Part shown: in pieces, positions 45,983 through 56,745 of the stretch
Position numbering within the stretch: the stretch's first letter is position 1
Layout: the number at the start of each line of letters is the position of its first letter
DNA from: Loripinus fragilis
Taxonomy: Eukaryota; Mollusca; Bivalvia; Lucinida; Lucinidae
NCBI GenBank assembly: GCA_964019695.1
Contig: OZ026530.1
Location: forward strand, 29,494,690 to 29,558,689
Length of the DNA: 64,000 nt
Reading direction: 5' to 3'
Position numbers and translations under genes: made by a program
The notes under the pieces: model-generated
What the model saw: only the letters and a program-made list of their open reading frames with translations
Told to the model about the DNA's origin: nothing
Databases searched by the model: none

Positions 45983-46312
45983 CATTTTGCATGCTGGGTA
46001 AGTTTTCACAGACTGTTGTTGTCTGCTGATTTTTTTTTTCAATTTAGTTTTTTTTTTCAAAAATTTCTTTCAGGAGTAACCATCAAAGTGTCAAACAGTT
46101 TGGATCCAGTCGTTGACCAGGTCCAGAGTTTTGTCTGGTCTGATCAGGGTTTAAACTGTTGCAAAAGCTATCAGCAAATGGCAATGGCAGTCTTGTTGCC
46201 TGAAATTGGGGGGGGGGGAGCATTCAATGGGAGCATTCTGCAAAACTTTTGACCTTCATTAAGCTACCATTTGTCATTAGGATTTTTTGAGTGGCCGTTT
46301 TACACAGGTTTT
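45983..46312. mobile_element. MITE fragments: GCATGCTGGGTAA block and half of a fold-back
   Basis: GCATGCTGGGTAAGTTTTCA with TTGTTGTCTGCTGA is shared with 29811-29900 and, inverted, 40030-40115. Next comes a weak GTTTGGATCCAGTCG hairpin. From 46205 a G run, then GGGAGCATTCTGCAAAACTT, matches the right half of the fold-back at 61885-62078. Confidence 0.6.
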
Positions 46313-46571
46313 GCTGTACAGTAAAATAAATTGAGTCAAAAAAAAACTAAACTTAATCAACTCTTTACCCATATCTATTAATAATCTCAAGCTATCATCC
46401 AGAAAAAGTAACTGGTGTAGTTATCAATGCAACCTTGAAAATGTAAGCCACCCCTGAGTGAAAGCAACTTAGTAATTTCATACATCCAATAGCTGACTGG
46501 GAAACTAAAGATGCTTTTTATTTATAATACATGCATGTACTTGCATGGAGGCTCAGCCACTCTGAATTGCA

Positions 46572-47590
46572 TGCAACTGCAAATTGACTACCATATACCT
46601 TCTGGTGAAAGTCAGATTGTTATTTCAACTGCAAGTTGACTACCATATACCTTCTGGTGAAAGTCAGATTGTTATTTCAACTGCAAGTTGACTACCATAT
46701 ACATTCTGGTGAATGTCAGATTGTTATTTCTTTAACTGCAAGTTAACTACTATATACATTCCGGTAAAAGCCAGATTATTATTGCATGAAACTGCAAGTT
46801 GACTACCATATTCATTCCAGTGGAAGTCAGATTATTATTGCATGAAATTGCAAGTTGACTACCATATTAATTCCAGTGGAAGTCAGATTATTATTGCATG
46901 AAACTGCAAGTTGACTACCATATTCATTCCAGTGAAAGTCAGATTATTATTGCATGGAACTAACTGTAAGTTGACTACCATATTCATTCTGTTAAAAGTC
47001 AGATTATTATTGCATGTAACTGCAAGTTGACTACCATATTCATTCCTAGTGAAAGTCAGATTATTATTGCATGTAACTGCAAGTTGACTACCATATTCAT
47101 TCCTAGTGAAAGTCAGATTATTATTGCATGGAACTAACTGCAAGTTGACAACCATATTCATTTTGGTAAAAGTCAGATTGTTATTGAATGTAACTGCAAG
47201 TTGACTACCATATTCATTCAGGTAAAGTCAGATTGTTATTGAATGTAACTGCAAGTTGACTACCATATACATTCCAATAAAAGCCAGATTATTATTGCAT
47301 GGAACTAACTGCAAGTTGACTACCATATTCATTCTGTTAAAAGTCAGATTATTATTGCATGGAACTAACTGCAAGTCCACTACCATATTCTTTCCAGTGA
47401 AAGTCAGATTGTTATTGCATGGAACTGCAAGTTGACTACCATAGTCATTCTAGTGAACGTCAGATTGTTATTGAATGTAACTGCAGGTTTACTACCATAT
47501 TAATTCCGGTAAAAGTCAGATTATTATTGCATGTATCTGCAAGTTGACTACCATATACATTCCTAGTGGAAGTCAAATTGTAATTCTTCA
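46572..47590. repeat. About 60-bp tandem repeat, roughly 16 copies
   Basis: The unit core is AACTGCAAGTTGACTACCAT, then ATTCATTCCAGTGAAAGTC and AGATTATTATTGCATG. Unit length varies through short TAACT and TTCTT insertions. A minus-strand open frame with repeated NNLTF residues is a by-product. Confidence 0.9.
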
Positions 47591-48109
47591 TTGCATATTA
47601 TAACAACTGCTAGTATCTAGATGATCTAGAAAGACTAATCTAGATTTTTGGGATTTTTTTGGAAAAGAAATCCCTACCTTATCCCATTTATGCCTAATGG
47701 ATTTTCCCACCCTTATCAATTGGACAAATACATTTCAAATTAAAGGGTTGTATTGTTGTTAAATACAATTTCATTCAAATTTTAAAAGCACATTCTATCA
47801 AACGAACAGTGAAGAACCTAATCAGATGCCACATTTTGGGGCATTTGATCTTAGGTCTGCACTGTTTGCTGATGTCCCATAAAATGGACTAGGCTTATAA
47901 GGGTTAAAGATGAAAAACACACAACTGATTTGCATGTTTGTGTAATATTGCCAAAGGGGCAAATAAACCCCTTTCTAGTAGCTGAACTATGGTAATTAAG
48001 CTATGAATGTCTAGCTTGACAAAATCTGTTTTTCCCCAGCATGCAGATCAATATACACATGATAGTGGATTACTTTTTTCAATTATAAAAAGATAACCTG
48101 CCTTTATTA

Positions 48110-48320
48110 TTTAACCCTTACCATGCTGAGCAATTTGATTAAATACATTCCTTGCCATTTTTATTAAAATTAACTCGCAGGATTTCAATTATTTACATGC
48201 AGAATGGAAAACAGTGTAGATCCTGATCAGCTGGCTTCTGAGAAGTCAGCTGATCTGAATCTACACTGTTTTTACAACAGGATATTTCAGGATTCAGCAT
48301 GATAAGTGTTATCCCGAATA
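48110..48320. mobile_element. TTAACCC-type MITE with hairpin core
   Basis: Left end TTAACCCTTACCATGCTGA and right end AGCATGATAAGTGTTA form diverged inverted ends. The core hairpin is GTGTAGATCCTGATCAGCTG .. CAGCTGATCTGAATCTACAC. Related short hairpins are at 47815-47870 and 49028-49086. Confidence 0.65.
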
Positions 48321-48435
48321 CCTGTTAACGAATTCAGCATCATCAGGATATTTACGAAAGACTGATCATGATCAGCTGCTTAGTTGCACATACAGTGTCT
48401 ATATCCTTGTTGAATACACAAATCATTAAGTTTTT

Positions 48436-48530
48436 AGCTAGTCTCTGTAGCTGTGCAGGCTGGTTTGAGTCAGAATTCTTTCTGGCCGTCAACTTCGAAG
48501 ACAGATATTCTCCTGACAAGTAATTAGCTC
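48436..48530. mobile_element. M3 MITE fragment
   Basis: TAGCTAGTCTCTGTAGCTGT, then CTTCGAAGACAGATATTCTC: the internal block and one end of family M3; the hairpin and other end are missing. Confidence 0.6.
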
Positions 48531-48587
48531 ATGCTGTGACATTCTTCATTTTCCATATAGCAAGATAAGAAGTATCAATAAAACAAA

Positions 48588-48653
48588 CTCCCTGGTCAGT
48601 TAACTACTCCCCGGTCAGTTTAATACTCCCCGGACAGTTTAATACTCCCCTAT
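48588..48653. repeat. Three tandem copies of a 22-bp unit
   Basis: CTCCCTGGTCAGTTAACTA, CTCCCCGGTCAGTTTAATA, CTCCCCGGACAGTTTAATA, then ACTCCCC. Confidence 0.85.
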
Positions 48654-48819
48654 ATTGATATTCCCAGAAAATATACCATTCCATTTTTGTATATTTTTTT
48701 TTGCATAGAAATATGAAAAGGTTTAACACCAAGAAAAAGAAATAAAAGTCTTATCTATAGCAATGATCATTTTCCAATTAAAAAATAATTAGCTTTTACC
48801 CGAGTCCTGCTAAGTAAGA

Positions 48820-48990
48820 AGGCAAAGATCAGGAATTGACACAATCAAGTACCACACCACATGGGAAAGTGACAAAAACACAAGAAAACATCACACACAA
48901 AAGAGATAAGAGGTTAGCCCTTTCCCAACAGGTCACCACAAGGCTGCAATGAACAGACAAGAAAGCATGAAAAACATGACACATAAATAA
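48820..48990 (-). mobile_element. Truncated 3' tail of the Naiad-like retroelement
   Basis: On the minus strand: GTGACCTGTTGGGAAAGGGC, TTTTTGTCACTTTCCCATGT, GATTGTGTCAATTCCTGATC, TTTGCC. It aligns with 42540-42680 and ends at the same point. Confidence 0.75.
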
Positions 48991-49090
48991 AAGAAAAACC
49001 TGCATTATACCCTTTATTGTTACTTAGATTGTGTAGACTAAGTTCAGCTGGCTTCCTCAGAAGTCAGCTGATCTGGTTCTACACTGACTG

Positions 49091-49122
49091 TCCATCCATC
49101 CATCTGTCTGTCTGTCTGTCTG
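49091..49122. repeat. Microsatellite (CCAT)n/(CTGT)n
   Basis: CCATCCATCCATCTGTCTGT continuing as CTGT units, next to a GTTCAGCTGGCTTCC hairpin fragment. Confidence 0.85.
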
Positions 49123-49589
49123 CATACCCATGCTCATTAACTGATCAAGCAATTCATTCAGCAGGCTAAGAAATAGGTGATGCGATAAAAACAATCTTCA
49201 CAGACCTGGATCTGCTGAAAACGAGAACAAATTAGAGCCTTGCAGAACAGTGCTGACTGGGATCAGACCGCTCAAGTCTGTTCATGGCCAGGTAATGTAA
49301 CCTTCTAATATGCCAGGCATCATGTTTAACTACTGCCTATACAATGGCAAAAGAGCCGAGAAAGTGAAAAACTGTTTGACTTTTTTGATCAATTGCCCTG
49401 ACTGGGCTTTGTCATATGAAATCCATAACGGTTAAACTCGATCAACCTCAATTGTTGTGGGAGGTGCGCAATAGCTAGATCTATAGGTCAATAGCTGGCA
49501 CAATCAATCTTAACTCTAAGAGAGCTTTCCTTCTATAAGAACATTCAGGATGATGTTTAATAATTTGCTGCAAAAACAGAAGTTACTGG

Positions 49590-50445
49590 TAAACTCAACC
49601 AAACTATTAGCAATCTGTCAATCATCTCTCAGTAAACTCATCCAAACTAGTAGCAAATATGTCAATCATTCCTTGCTTAACTCATCCAAACCATCAGCAA
49701 TATGTCAACAATCACTAGATAAAATCATCCAAGCCATCAGCATTATGTCGACAATCACTAGATAAAATCATCCAAACCATCAGCAATATGTCAACAATCA
49801 CTAGGTAAAATCATCCAAGCCATCGGCATTATGTCAACAATCACTAGATAAAATCATCCAAACCATCAGCAATATGTCAACAATCACTAGATAAAATCAT
49901 CCAAGCCATCAGCATTTTGTCATCAATCACTAGGTAAAATCAGCCAAACCATCAGCAATATGTCAACAATCACTGGATTAAATCCTCCAAACCATCAGCA
50001 ATATGTCAACAATCACTAGGTAAAATCATCCAAGCCATCAGCATTATGTCAACATTCACTAGGTAAAATCATCCAAGCCATCAGCATTATGTCAACAATC
50101 ACTAGATAAAATCATCCAAACCATCAGCAATATGTCAACAATCACTAGGTAAAATCATCCAAACCATCAGCATTATGCAAACAATCACTAGATAAATCAT
50201 CCAAACCATCAGCAATATGTCAACAATCACTAGATAAAATCATCCAAACCATCAGCAATATGTCAACAATCACTAGATAAAATCATCCAAACCATCAGCA
50301 ATATGTCAACAATCACTAGGTAAAATCATCCAAACCATCAGCAATATGTCAACAATCACTAGGTAAAATCATCCAAACCATCAGCAATATGTCAACAATC
50401 ACTAGATAAAATCATCCAAACCATCAGCAATATGTCAACAATCAC
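49590..50445. repeat. 43-bp satellite, left part
   Basis: About 19 copies. The unit is AAACCATCAGCAATATGTCA, then ACAATCACTAGATAAAATC and ATCC. The first few units are longer and diverged (AGTAAACTCATCC type), like the right end of the whole array at 56745-59420. Confidence 0.95.
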
Positions 50446-50631
50446 AGGGCTTCCATTAACTTTCAAATCCAGGAAGTCCAGACTTCCTACCCTTGAAATT
50501 TGGAAGTCCCATTGAATTTTTTGGAAGTCCCACTTTTTTTCTGTGATACCGTCGCGGTGTGGCGGATTGTCAAATTGGCTTTGAAAAATAAGATATATAT
50601 TTCAGAGATCATTCTTTGTTCCTTGCAAGAT

Positions 50632-50958
50632 GGGTAGGGTAGGGTAGGGTAGGGTAGGGTAGGGTAGGGTAGGGTAGGGTAGGGTAGGGTAGGGTAGGGT
50701 AGGGTAGGGTAGGGTAGGGTAGGGTAGGGTAGGGTAGGGTAGGGTAGGGTAGGGTAGGGTAGGGTAGGGTAGGGTAGGGTAGGGTAGGGTAGGGTAGGGT
50801 AGGGTAGGGTAGGGTAGGGTAGGGTAGGGTAGGGTAGGGTAGGGTAGGGTAGGGTAGGGTAGGGTAGGGTAGGGTAGGGTAGGGTAGGGTAGGGTAGGGT
50901 AGGGTAGGGTAGGGTAGGGTAGGGTAGGGTAGGGTAGGGTAGGGTAGGGTAGGGTAGG
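50632..50958. repeat. (AGGGT)n pentanucleotide tract, about 65 units
   Basis: Uninterrupted GGGTA repeats over about 325 bases, with three-G runs every five bases. The minus-strand open frame of repeated PYPTL residues is only a translation of this tract. It is not the bivalve telomere repeat (TTAGGG). Confidence 0.97.
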
Positions 50959-51102
50959 ATAGGGTAGATAGATTTGTTTGGGAGGGTGTTTGTGTAGCAA
51001 TTTTTATTTTAAAAGCTTGGTCTTATTTGTGTAACAATTATTTTTTATAAGCTTGTACTTATACTGAATGAGATCATTCTTTGTTCCTTACAATGCATAG
51101 AT

Positions 51103-51224
51103 AGGTAGGGTAGGGTATGGTAGGGTACGGTTAGGTAGGGTAGAATATGGTAAGATAAGGTAGGGTAGGGTAGGGTAGGGTCAGATCAGGTCGAGTTAGG
51201 TAGGGTTAGGTAGGGTAGGGTAGA
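51103..51224. repeat. Degenerate AGGGT-like tract
   Basis: GTAGGGTATGGTAGGGTACG and similar. The second, decayed copy of the pentanucleotide tract within the duplicated cassette. Confidence 0.85.
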
Positions 51225-51226
51225 TA

Positions 51227-52185
51227 CGAGGGTCATCCAATAAGTTCTGACAATGGTCCCATATCTCAGAAACTGTTATTGAAATCAGAATTATATTACC
51301 CATTACATGTGGTTATGGATGTTGCCTATTCATGTTTGAAATATGGAGTTTTTATCGTAACCTGATCCGATGCTATACAAATTTCTAAACAACACTGTGA
51401 GAGCCCATGGCCGCGAAAATTCAAGTTTTTCGCTTTTTTTCGCTGGGGGTAGAGTTAGTTAAATATGCAGTATGTTTCTTTGGAAAGTTTTATTAGTGGT
51501 TGGTGATGTTGTCTGAATACACATTTGACCCATTAACACAAATACCACAATGACATTAACGTAGTTGCTTTGAACGTCCTTGGTTGCTAGGCAACAACAG
51601 AAAATTAAATCTTTGCCTCACTTTAAGCATTAATTAGAAAATAGTATATTTTGAACACTTATATAAGCCATTGCGATCAATTTGCATATTAATAGACACA
51701 TATTTTGATAAATATGTTCTATAGTCTTCTTAACACATAGAAAATATTAACTTTCAATAAATGCTTTAAACCAAAGATAATACACTTTTAGTACAACCCA
51801 TTTTCAAGGAAAAACTTCTTGTAAAATATGTGATACATCATAATCAACACCCTGCTAACACCACAGTCGCAACCTTAACCATTATCTAAGTCGTTCAAAA
51901 TCAACATACATAATGTCTTTATTTATCTATATAAAAAGTTTTAAAAAGAAGTTTGTAATTTCTTAGAAATTTGGGCATGTATATTGCATATGGTTCCCGT
52001 CCATGGCACTTTACCTTGTGTTCTTTAGTTGCCTAGCAACCATCGCCATGGCAGCATGGAAAATATTTGAACCAGTGATCCAATTCCCTATATTCTAAAT
52101 AACATGTGAAGAGTATTGAAACACATCCTAGAGAAAAAGATTTTGTTTTATGGGGTTATTGTCAGAACATATTGGATGACCCTCG
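51227..52185. mobile_element. mariner-like non-autonomous element
   Basis: Inverted ends CGAGGGTCATCCAATAAGTT, then CTGACAAT, and complement match at 27 of 28 bases and are flanked by TA on both sides. The length is 959 bp and there is no transposase frame. It is inserted into the second pentanucleotide cassette, so it is younger than the cassette duplication. Confidence 0.85.
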
Positions 52186-52923
52186 TAGATAGATTTGTTT
52201 GGGAGAGTGCTTGTGTAGAAATTTTTATTTTAAAGCTTGTACTTATTTTGTGTAACAATTATTTTTTATAAGCTTGTACTTGTACAGCGTAAAAATTGCA
52301 ACAAAACAACATTTGTTGCATGTTCGTTGGTGTAGTGCCTGTGTAGAAGGAATGTTCAAGTACTAAATTATCGCATGCCCAGGATCTTCACAACTAAATA
52401 CGACGCAGATGTGTAGAGTTTATAAAAGTTATTTCACAAGCGTGCAAAGTGTCACGTCGGCACTTCAAACAAAGTGGATAGTGATTGGGCTGTTGGCCGT
52501 TTCGCTTTATTGCTCAGGGACTGGACGTCCATCTCGCGGGAATGGTTTCTAAGGCCGTTGTCAAGATGTGTCAAATGTAAAATTTCACACCTGTTGGATG
52601 ACACGCTTTTATAATTACCCTTCCGACTGAAGCCTACATGTGACACTGGCTGTCAATAAAACTCTCGAAATCAGTCAAGTGGGACGTCCTAGCGTGGTCA
52701 ATAAACATAATAAATGAGTTTCCAATACAAACGCGGGACACAAATCACGTAATCTGGTAAATGTGGGCGTGTTTTTTCTGCGTGCAGAACGTCTCGATAT
52801 CCATTTTCGGCCGCACTAAGGAATTTTCAGAAGTCCGCGGTACGTCTTTGATGTGTAATTTCGGTGTACGCAGCCGATTTTTGGACGTAATATATGGCGT
52901 ACGTCCACCTAACTGAAGCCCTG

Positions 52924-55900
52924 ACAATCACTAGGTAAAATCATCCAAACCATCAGCATTATGTCAACAATCACTAGATAAAATCATCCAAATCATCAGC
53001 AATATGTCAACAATCACTAGGTAAAATCATCCAAACCATCAGCAATATGTCAACAATCACTAGGTAAAATCATCCAAACCATCATCATCATGTCAACAAT
53101 CACTAGGTAAAAACATCCAAACCATCAGCAATATGTCAACAATCACTAGGTAACCATCAGCAATATGTCAACAATCACTAGATAAAATCATCCAAACCAT
53201 CAGCAATATGTCAACAATCACTAGATATAATCATCCAAACCATCAGCATTATGTCAACAATCACTAGGTCAAATCATCCAAACCAGCAGCAATATGTCAA
53301 CAATCACTTGATAAAATCATCCAAACCATCAGCAATATGTCAACAATCACTAGGTAAAATCATCCAAACCATCAGCATCATGTCAACAATCACTAGGTAA
53401 AATCATCCAAACCATCAGCAATATGTCAACAATCACTAGGTAAAATCATCCAAGCCATCAGCATTATGTCAACAATCACTAGATAAAATCATCCAAACCA
53501 TCAGCATTTTGTCAACAATCACTTGATAAAATCATCCAAACCATCAGCAATATGTCAACAATCACTAGGTAAAATCATCCAAACCATCAGCATCATGTCA
53601 ACAATCACTAGGTAAAATCATCCAAACCATCAGCAATATGTCAACAATCACTAGGTAAAATCATCCAAACCATCGGCATCATGTCAACAATCACTAGGTA
53701 AAATCATCCAAACCATCAGCAATATGTCAACAATCACTAGGTAAAATCATCCAAACCATCATCATCATGTCAACAATCACTAGGTAAAAACATCCAAACC
53801 ATCAGCAATATGTCAACAATCACTAGGTAACCATCAGCAATATGTCAACAATCACTAGATAAAATCATCCAAACCATCAGCAATATGTCAACAATCACTA
53901 GATATAATCATCCCAACCATCAGCATTATGTCAACAATCACTAGGTCAAATCATCCAAGCCATCGGCATTATGTCAACAATCACTAGATAAAATCATCCA
54001 AACCATCAGCAATATGTCAACAATCACTAGGTAAAATCATCCAAACCATCAGCATCATGTCAACAATCACTAGGTAAAATCATCCAAACCATCAGCAATA
54101 TGTCAACAATCACTAGGTAAAATCATCCAAACCATCATCATCATGTCAACAATCACTAGGTAAAAACATCCAAACCATCAGCAATATGTCAACAATCACT
54201 AGGTAACCATCAGCAATATGTCAACAATCACTAGATAAAATCATCCAAACCATCAGCAATATGTCAACAATCACTAGATATAATCATCCCAACCATCAGC
54301 ATTATGTCAACAATCACTAGGTCAAATCATCCAAACCATCAGCAATATGTCAACAATCACTTGATAAAATCATCCAAACCATCAGCAATATGTCAACAAT
54401 CACTAGGTAAAATCATCCAAACCATCAGCATCATGTCAACGATCACTAGGTAAAATCATCCAAACCATCAGCAATATGTCAACAATCACCAGATAAAATC
54501 ATCCAAGCCATCAGCATTATGTCAACAATCACTAGATAAAATCATCCAAACCATCAGCAATATGTCAACAATCACTAGATAAAATCATCCAAACCATCAG
54601 CATTTTGTCAACAATCACTTGATATAATCATCCAAACCATCAGCAATATGTCAACAATCACTAGGTAAAATCATCCAAACCATCAGCATCATGTCAACAA
54701 TCACTAGGTAAAATCATCCAAACCATCAGCAATATGTCAACAATCACTAGGTAAAATCATCCAAACCATCAGCATCATGTCAACAATCACTAGGTAAAAT
54801 CATCCAAACCATCAGCAATATGTCAACAATCACTAGGTAAAATCATCCAAACCATCATCATCATGTCAACAATCACTAGGTAAAAACATCCAAACCATCA
54901 GCAATATGTCAACAATCACTAGGTAACCATCAGCAATATGTCAACAATCACTAGATAAAATCATCCAAACCATCAGCAATATGTCAACAATCACTAGATA
55001 TAATCATCCCAACCATCAGCATTATGTCAACAATCACTAGGTCAAATCATCCAAACCATCAGCAATATGTCAACAATCACTTGATAAAATCATCCAAACC
55101 ATCAGCAATATGTCAACAATCACTAGGTAAAATCATCCAAACCATCAGCATCATGTCAACAATCACTAGGTAAAATCATCCAAACCATCAGCAATATGTC
55201 AACAATCACTAGGTAAAATCATCCAAGCCATCAGCATTATGTCAACAATCACTAGATAAAATCATCCAAACCATCAGCAATATGTCAACAATCACTAGAT
55301 AAAATCATCCAAACCATCAGCATTTTGTCAACAATAACTAGGTAAAATCATCCAAACCATCAGCAATATGTCAACAATCACTAGGTAAAATCATCCAAAC
55401 CATCAGCATCATGTCAACAATCACTAGGTAAAATCATCCAAACCATCAGCAATATGTCAACAATCACTAGGTAAAATCATCCAAACCATCATCATCATGT
55501 CAACAATCACTAGGTAAAAACATCCAAACCATCAGCAATATGTCAACAATCACTAGGTAACCATCAGCAATATGTCAACAATCACTAGATAAAATCATCC
55601 AAACCATCAGCAATATGTCAACAATCACTAGATATAATCATCCCAACCATCAGCATTATGTCAACAATCACTAGGTCAAATCATCCAAACCATCAGCAAT
55701 ATGTCAACAATCACTTGATAAAATCATCCAAACCATCAGCAATATGTCAACAATCACTAGGTAAAATCATCCAAACCATCAGCATCATGTCAACAATCAC
55801 TAGGTAAAATCATCCAAACCATCAGCAATATGTCAACAATCACTAGGTAAAATCATCCAAGCCATCAGCATTATGTCAACAATCACTAGATAAAATCATC

Positions 55901-56745
55901 CAAACCATCAGCAATATGTCAACAATCACTAGATAAAATCATCCAAACCATCAGCATTTTGTCAACAATAACTAGGTAAAATCATCCAAACCATCAGCAA
56001 TATGTCAACAATCACTAGGTAAAATCATCCAAACCATCAGCAATATGTCAACAATCACTAGATAAAATCATCCAAACCATCAGCAATATGTCAACAATCA
56101 CTAGGTAAAATCATCCAAGCCATCAGCATTATGTCAACAATCACTAGATAAATCATCCAAACCATCAGCAATATGTCAACAATCACAAGGTAAAATCATC
56201 CAAACCATCAGCAATATGTCAACAATCACTTGATAAAATCATCCAAACCATCAGCAATATGTCAACAATCAATAGATAAAATCATCCAAACCATCAGCAA
56301 TATGTCAACAATAACTAGATAAAATCATCCAAACCATCAGCAATATGTCAACAATCACTAGGTAAAATCATCCAAACCATCAGCAATATGTCAACAATCA
56401 CTAGGTAAAAACATCCAAGCCATCAGCATTATGTCAACAATCACTAGGTAAAATCATCCAAGCCATCGGCATTATGTCAACAATCACTAGATAAAATCAT
56501 CCAAACCATCAGCAACATGTCAACAATCACTAGGTAAAATCATCCAAACCATCAGCAATATGTCAACAATAACTAGATAAAATCATCCAAGCCATCAGCA
56601 TTATGTCAACAATCACTAGGTTAAATCATCCAAGCCATCAGCAATATGTCAACAATCACTAGATAAAATCATCCAAACCATCAGCAATATGTCAACAATC
56701 ACTAGATAAAATCATCCAAACCATCAGCCATATGTCAATCATTTG
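52924..56745. repeat. 43-bp satellite, main part, with higher-order units
   Basis: About 88 monomers of the unit AAACCATCAGCAATATGTCA plus ACAATCACTAG(A/G)TAAAATC. A marker variant (ATCATCATCATG, then a TAAAAACATCC monomer and a deleted GGTAACCATCAGC monomer) starts at 53081, 53758, 54134, 54854 and 55498. These define higher-order blocks of 677, 376, 720 and 644 bp. Confidence 0.95.

Larger units (their letters stand above)
50446..52923. mobile_element. hAT-like element inserted in the satellite
   Basis: The satellite is broken after ACAATCAC (50438-50445) and resumes with the same eight bases (52924-52931), an exact 8-bp target duplication. The ends are AGGGCTTCCATTA and complement TAACTGAAGCCCTG, the hAT pattern. 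Inside are two diverged copies of a cassette (GAGATCATTCTTTGTTCC, AGGGT repeats, GATAGATTTGTTTGGGAG, TTTTTTATAAGCTTGTACTT). The second copy is split by a mariner-like element. No transposase frame is present. The last 730 bases hold no other recognised feature. Confidence 0.85.

Noticed and set aside
46883..47161. 92-codon minus-strand frame with repeated NNLTF residues
   Set aside because: Translation of the about 60-bp tandem repeat.
50632..50958. Interstitial telomere repeat
   Set aside because: The unit is five bases (AGGGT), not the TTAGGG hexamer of molluscs.
50602..51000. 132-codon minus-strand open frame of repeated PYPTL residues
   Set aside because: It is only the translation of the (AGGGT)n tract, which is open in all frames.
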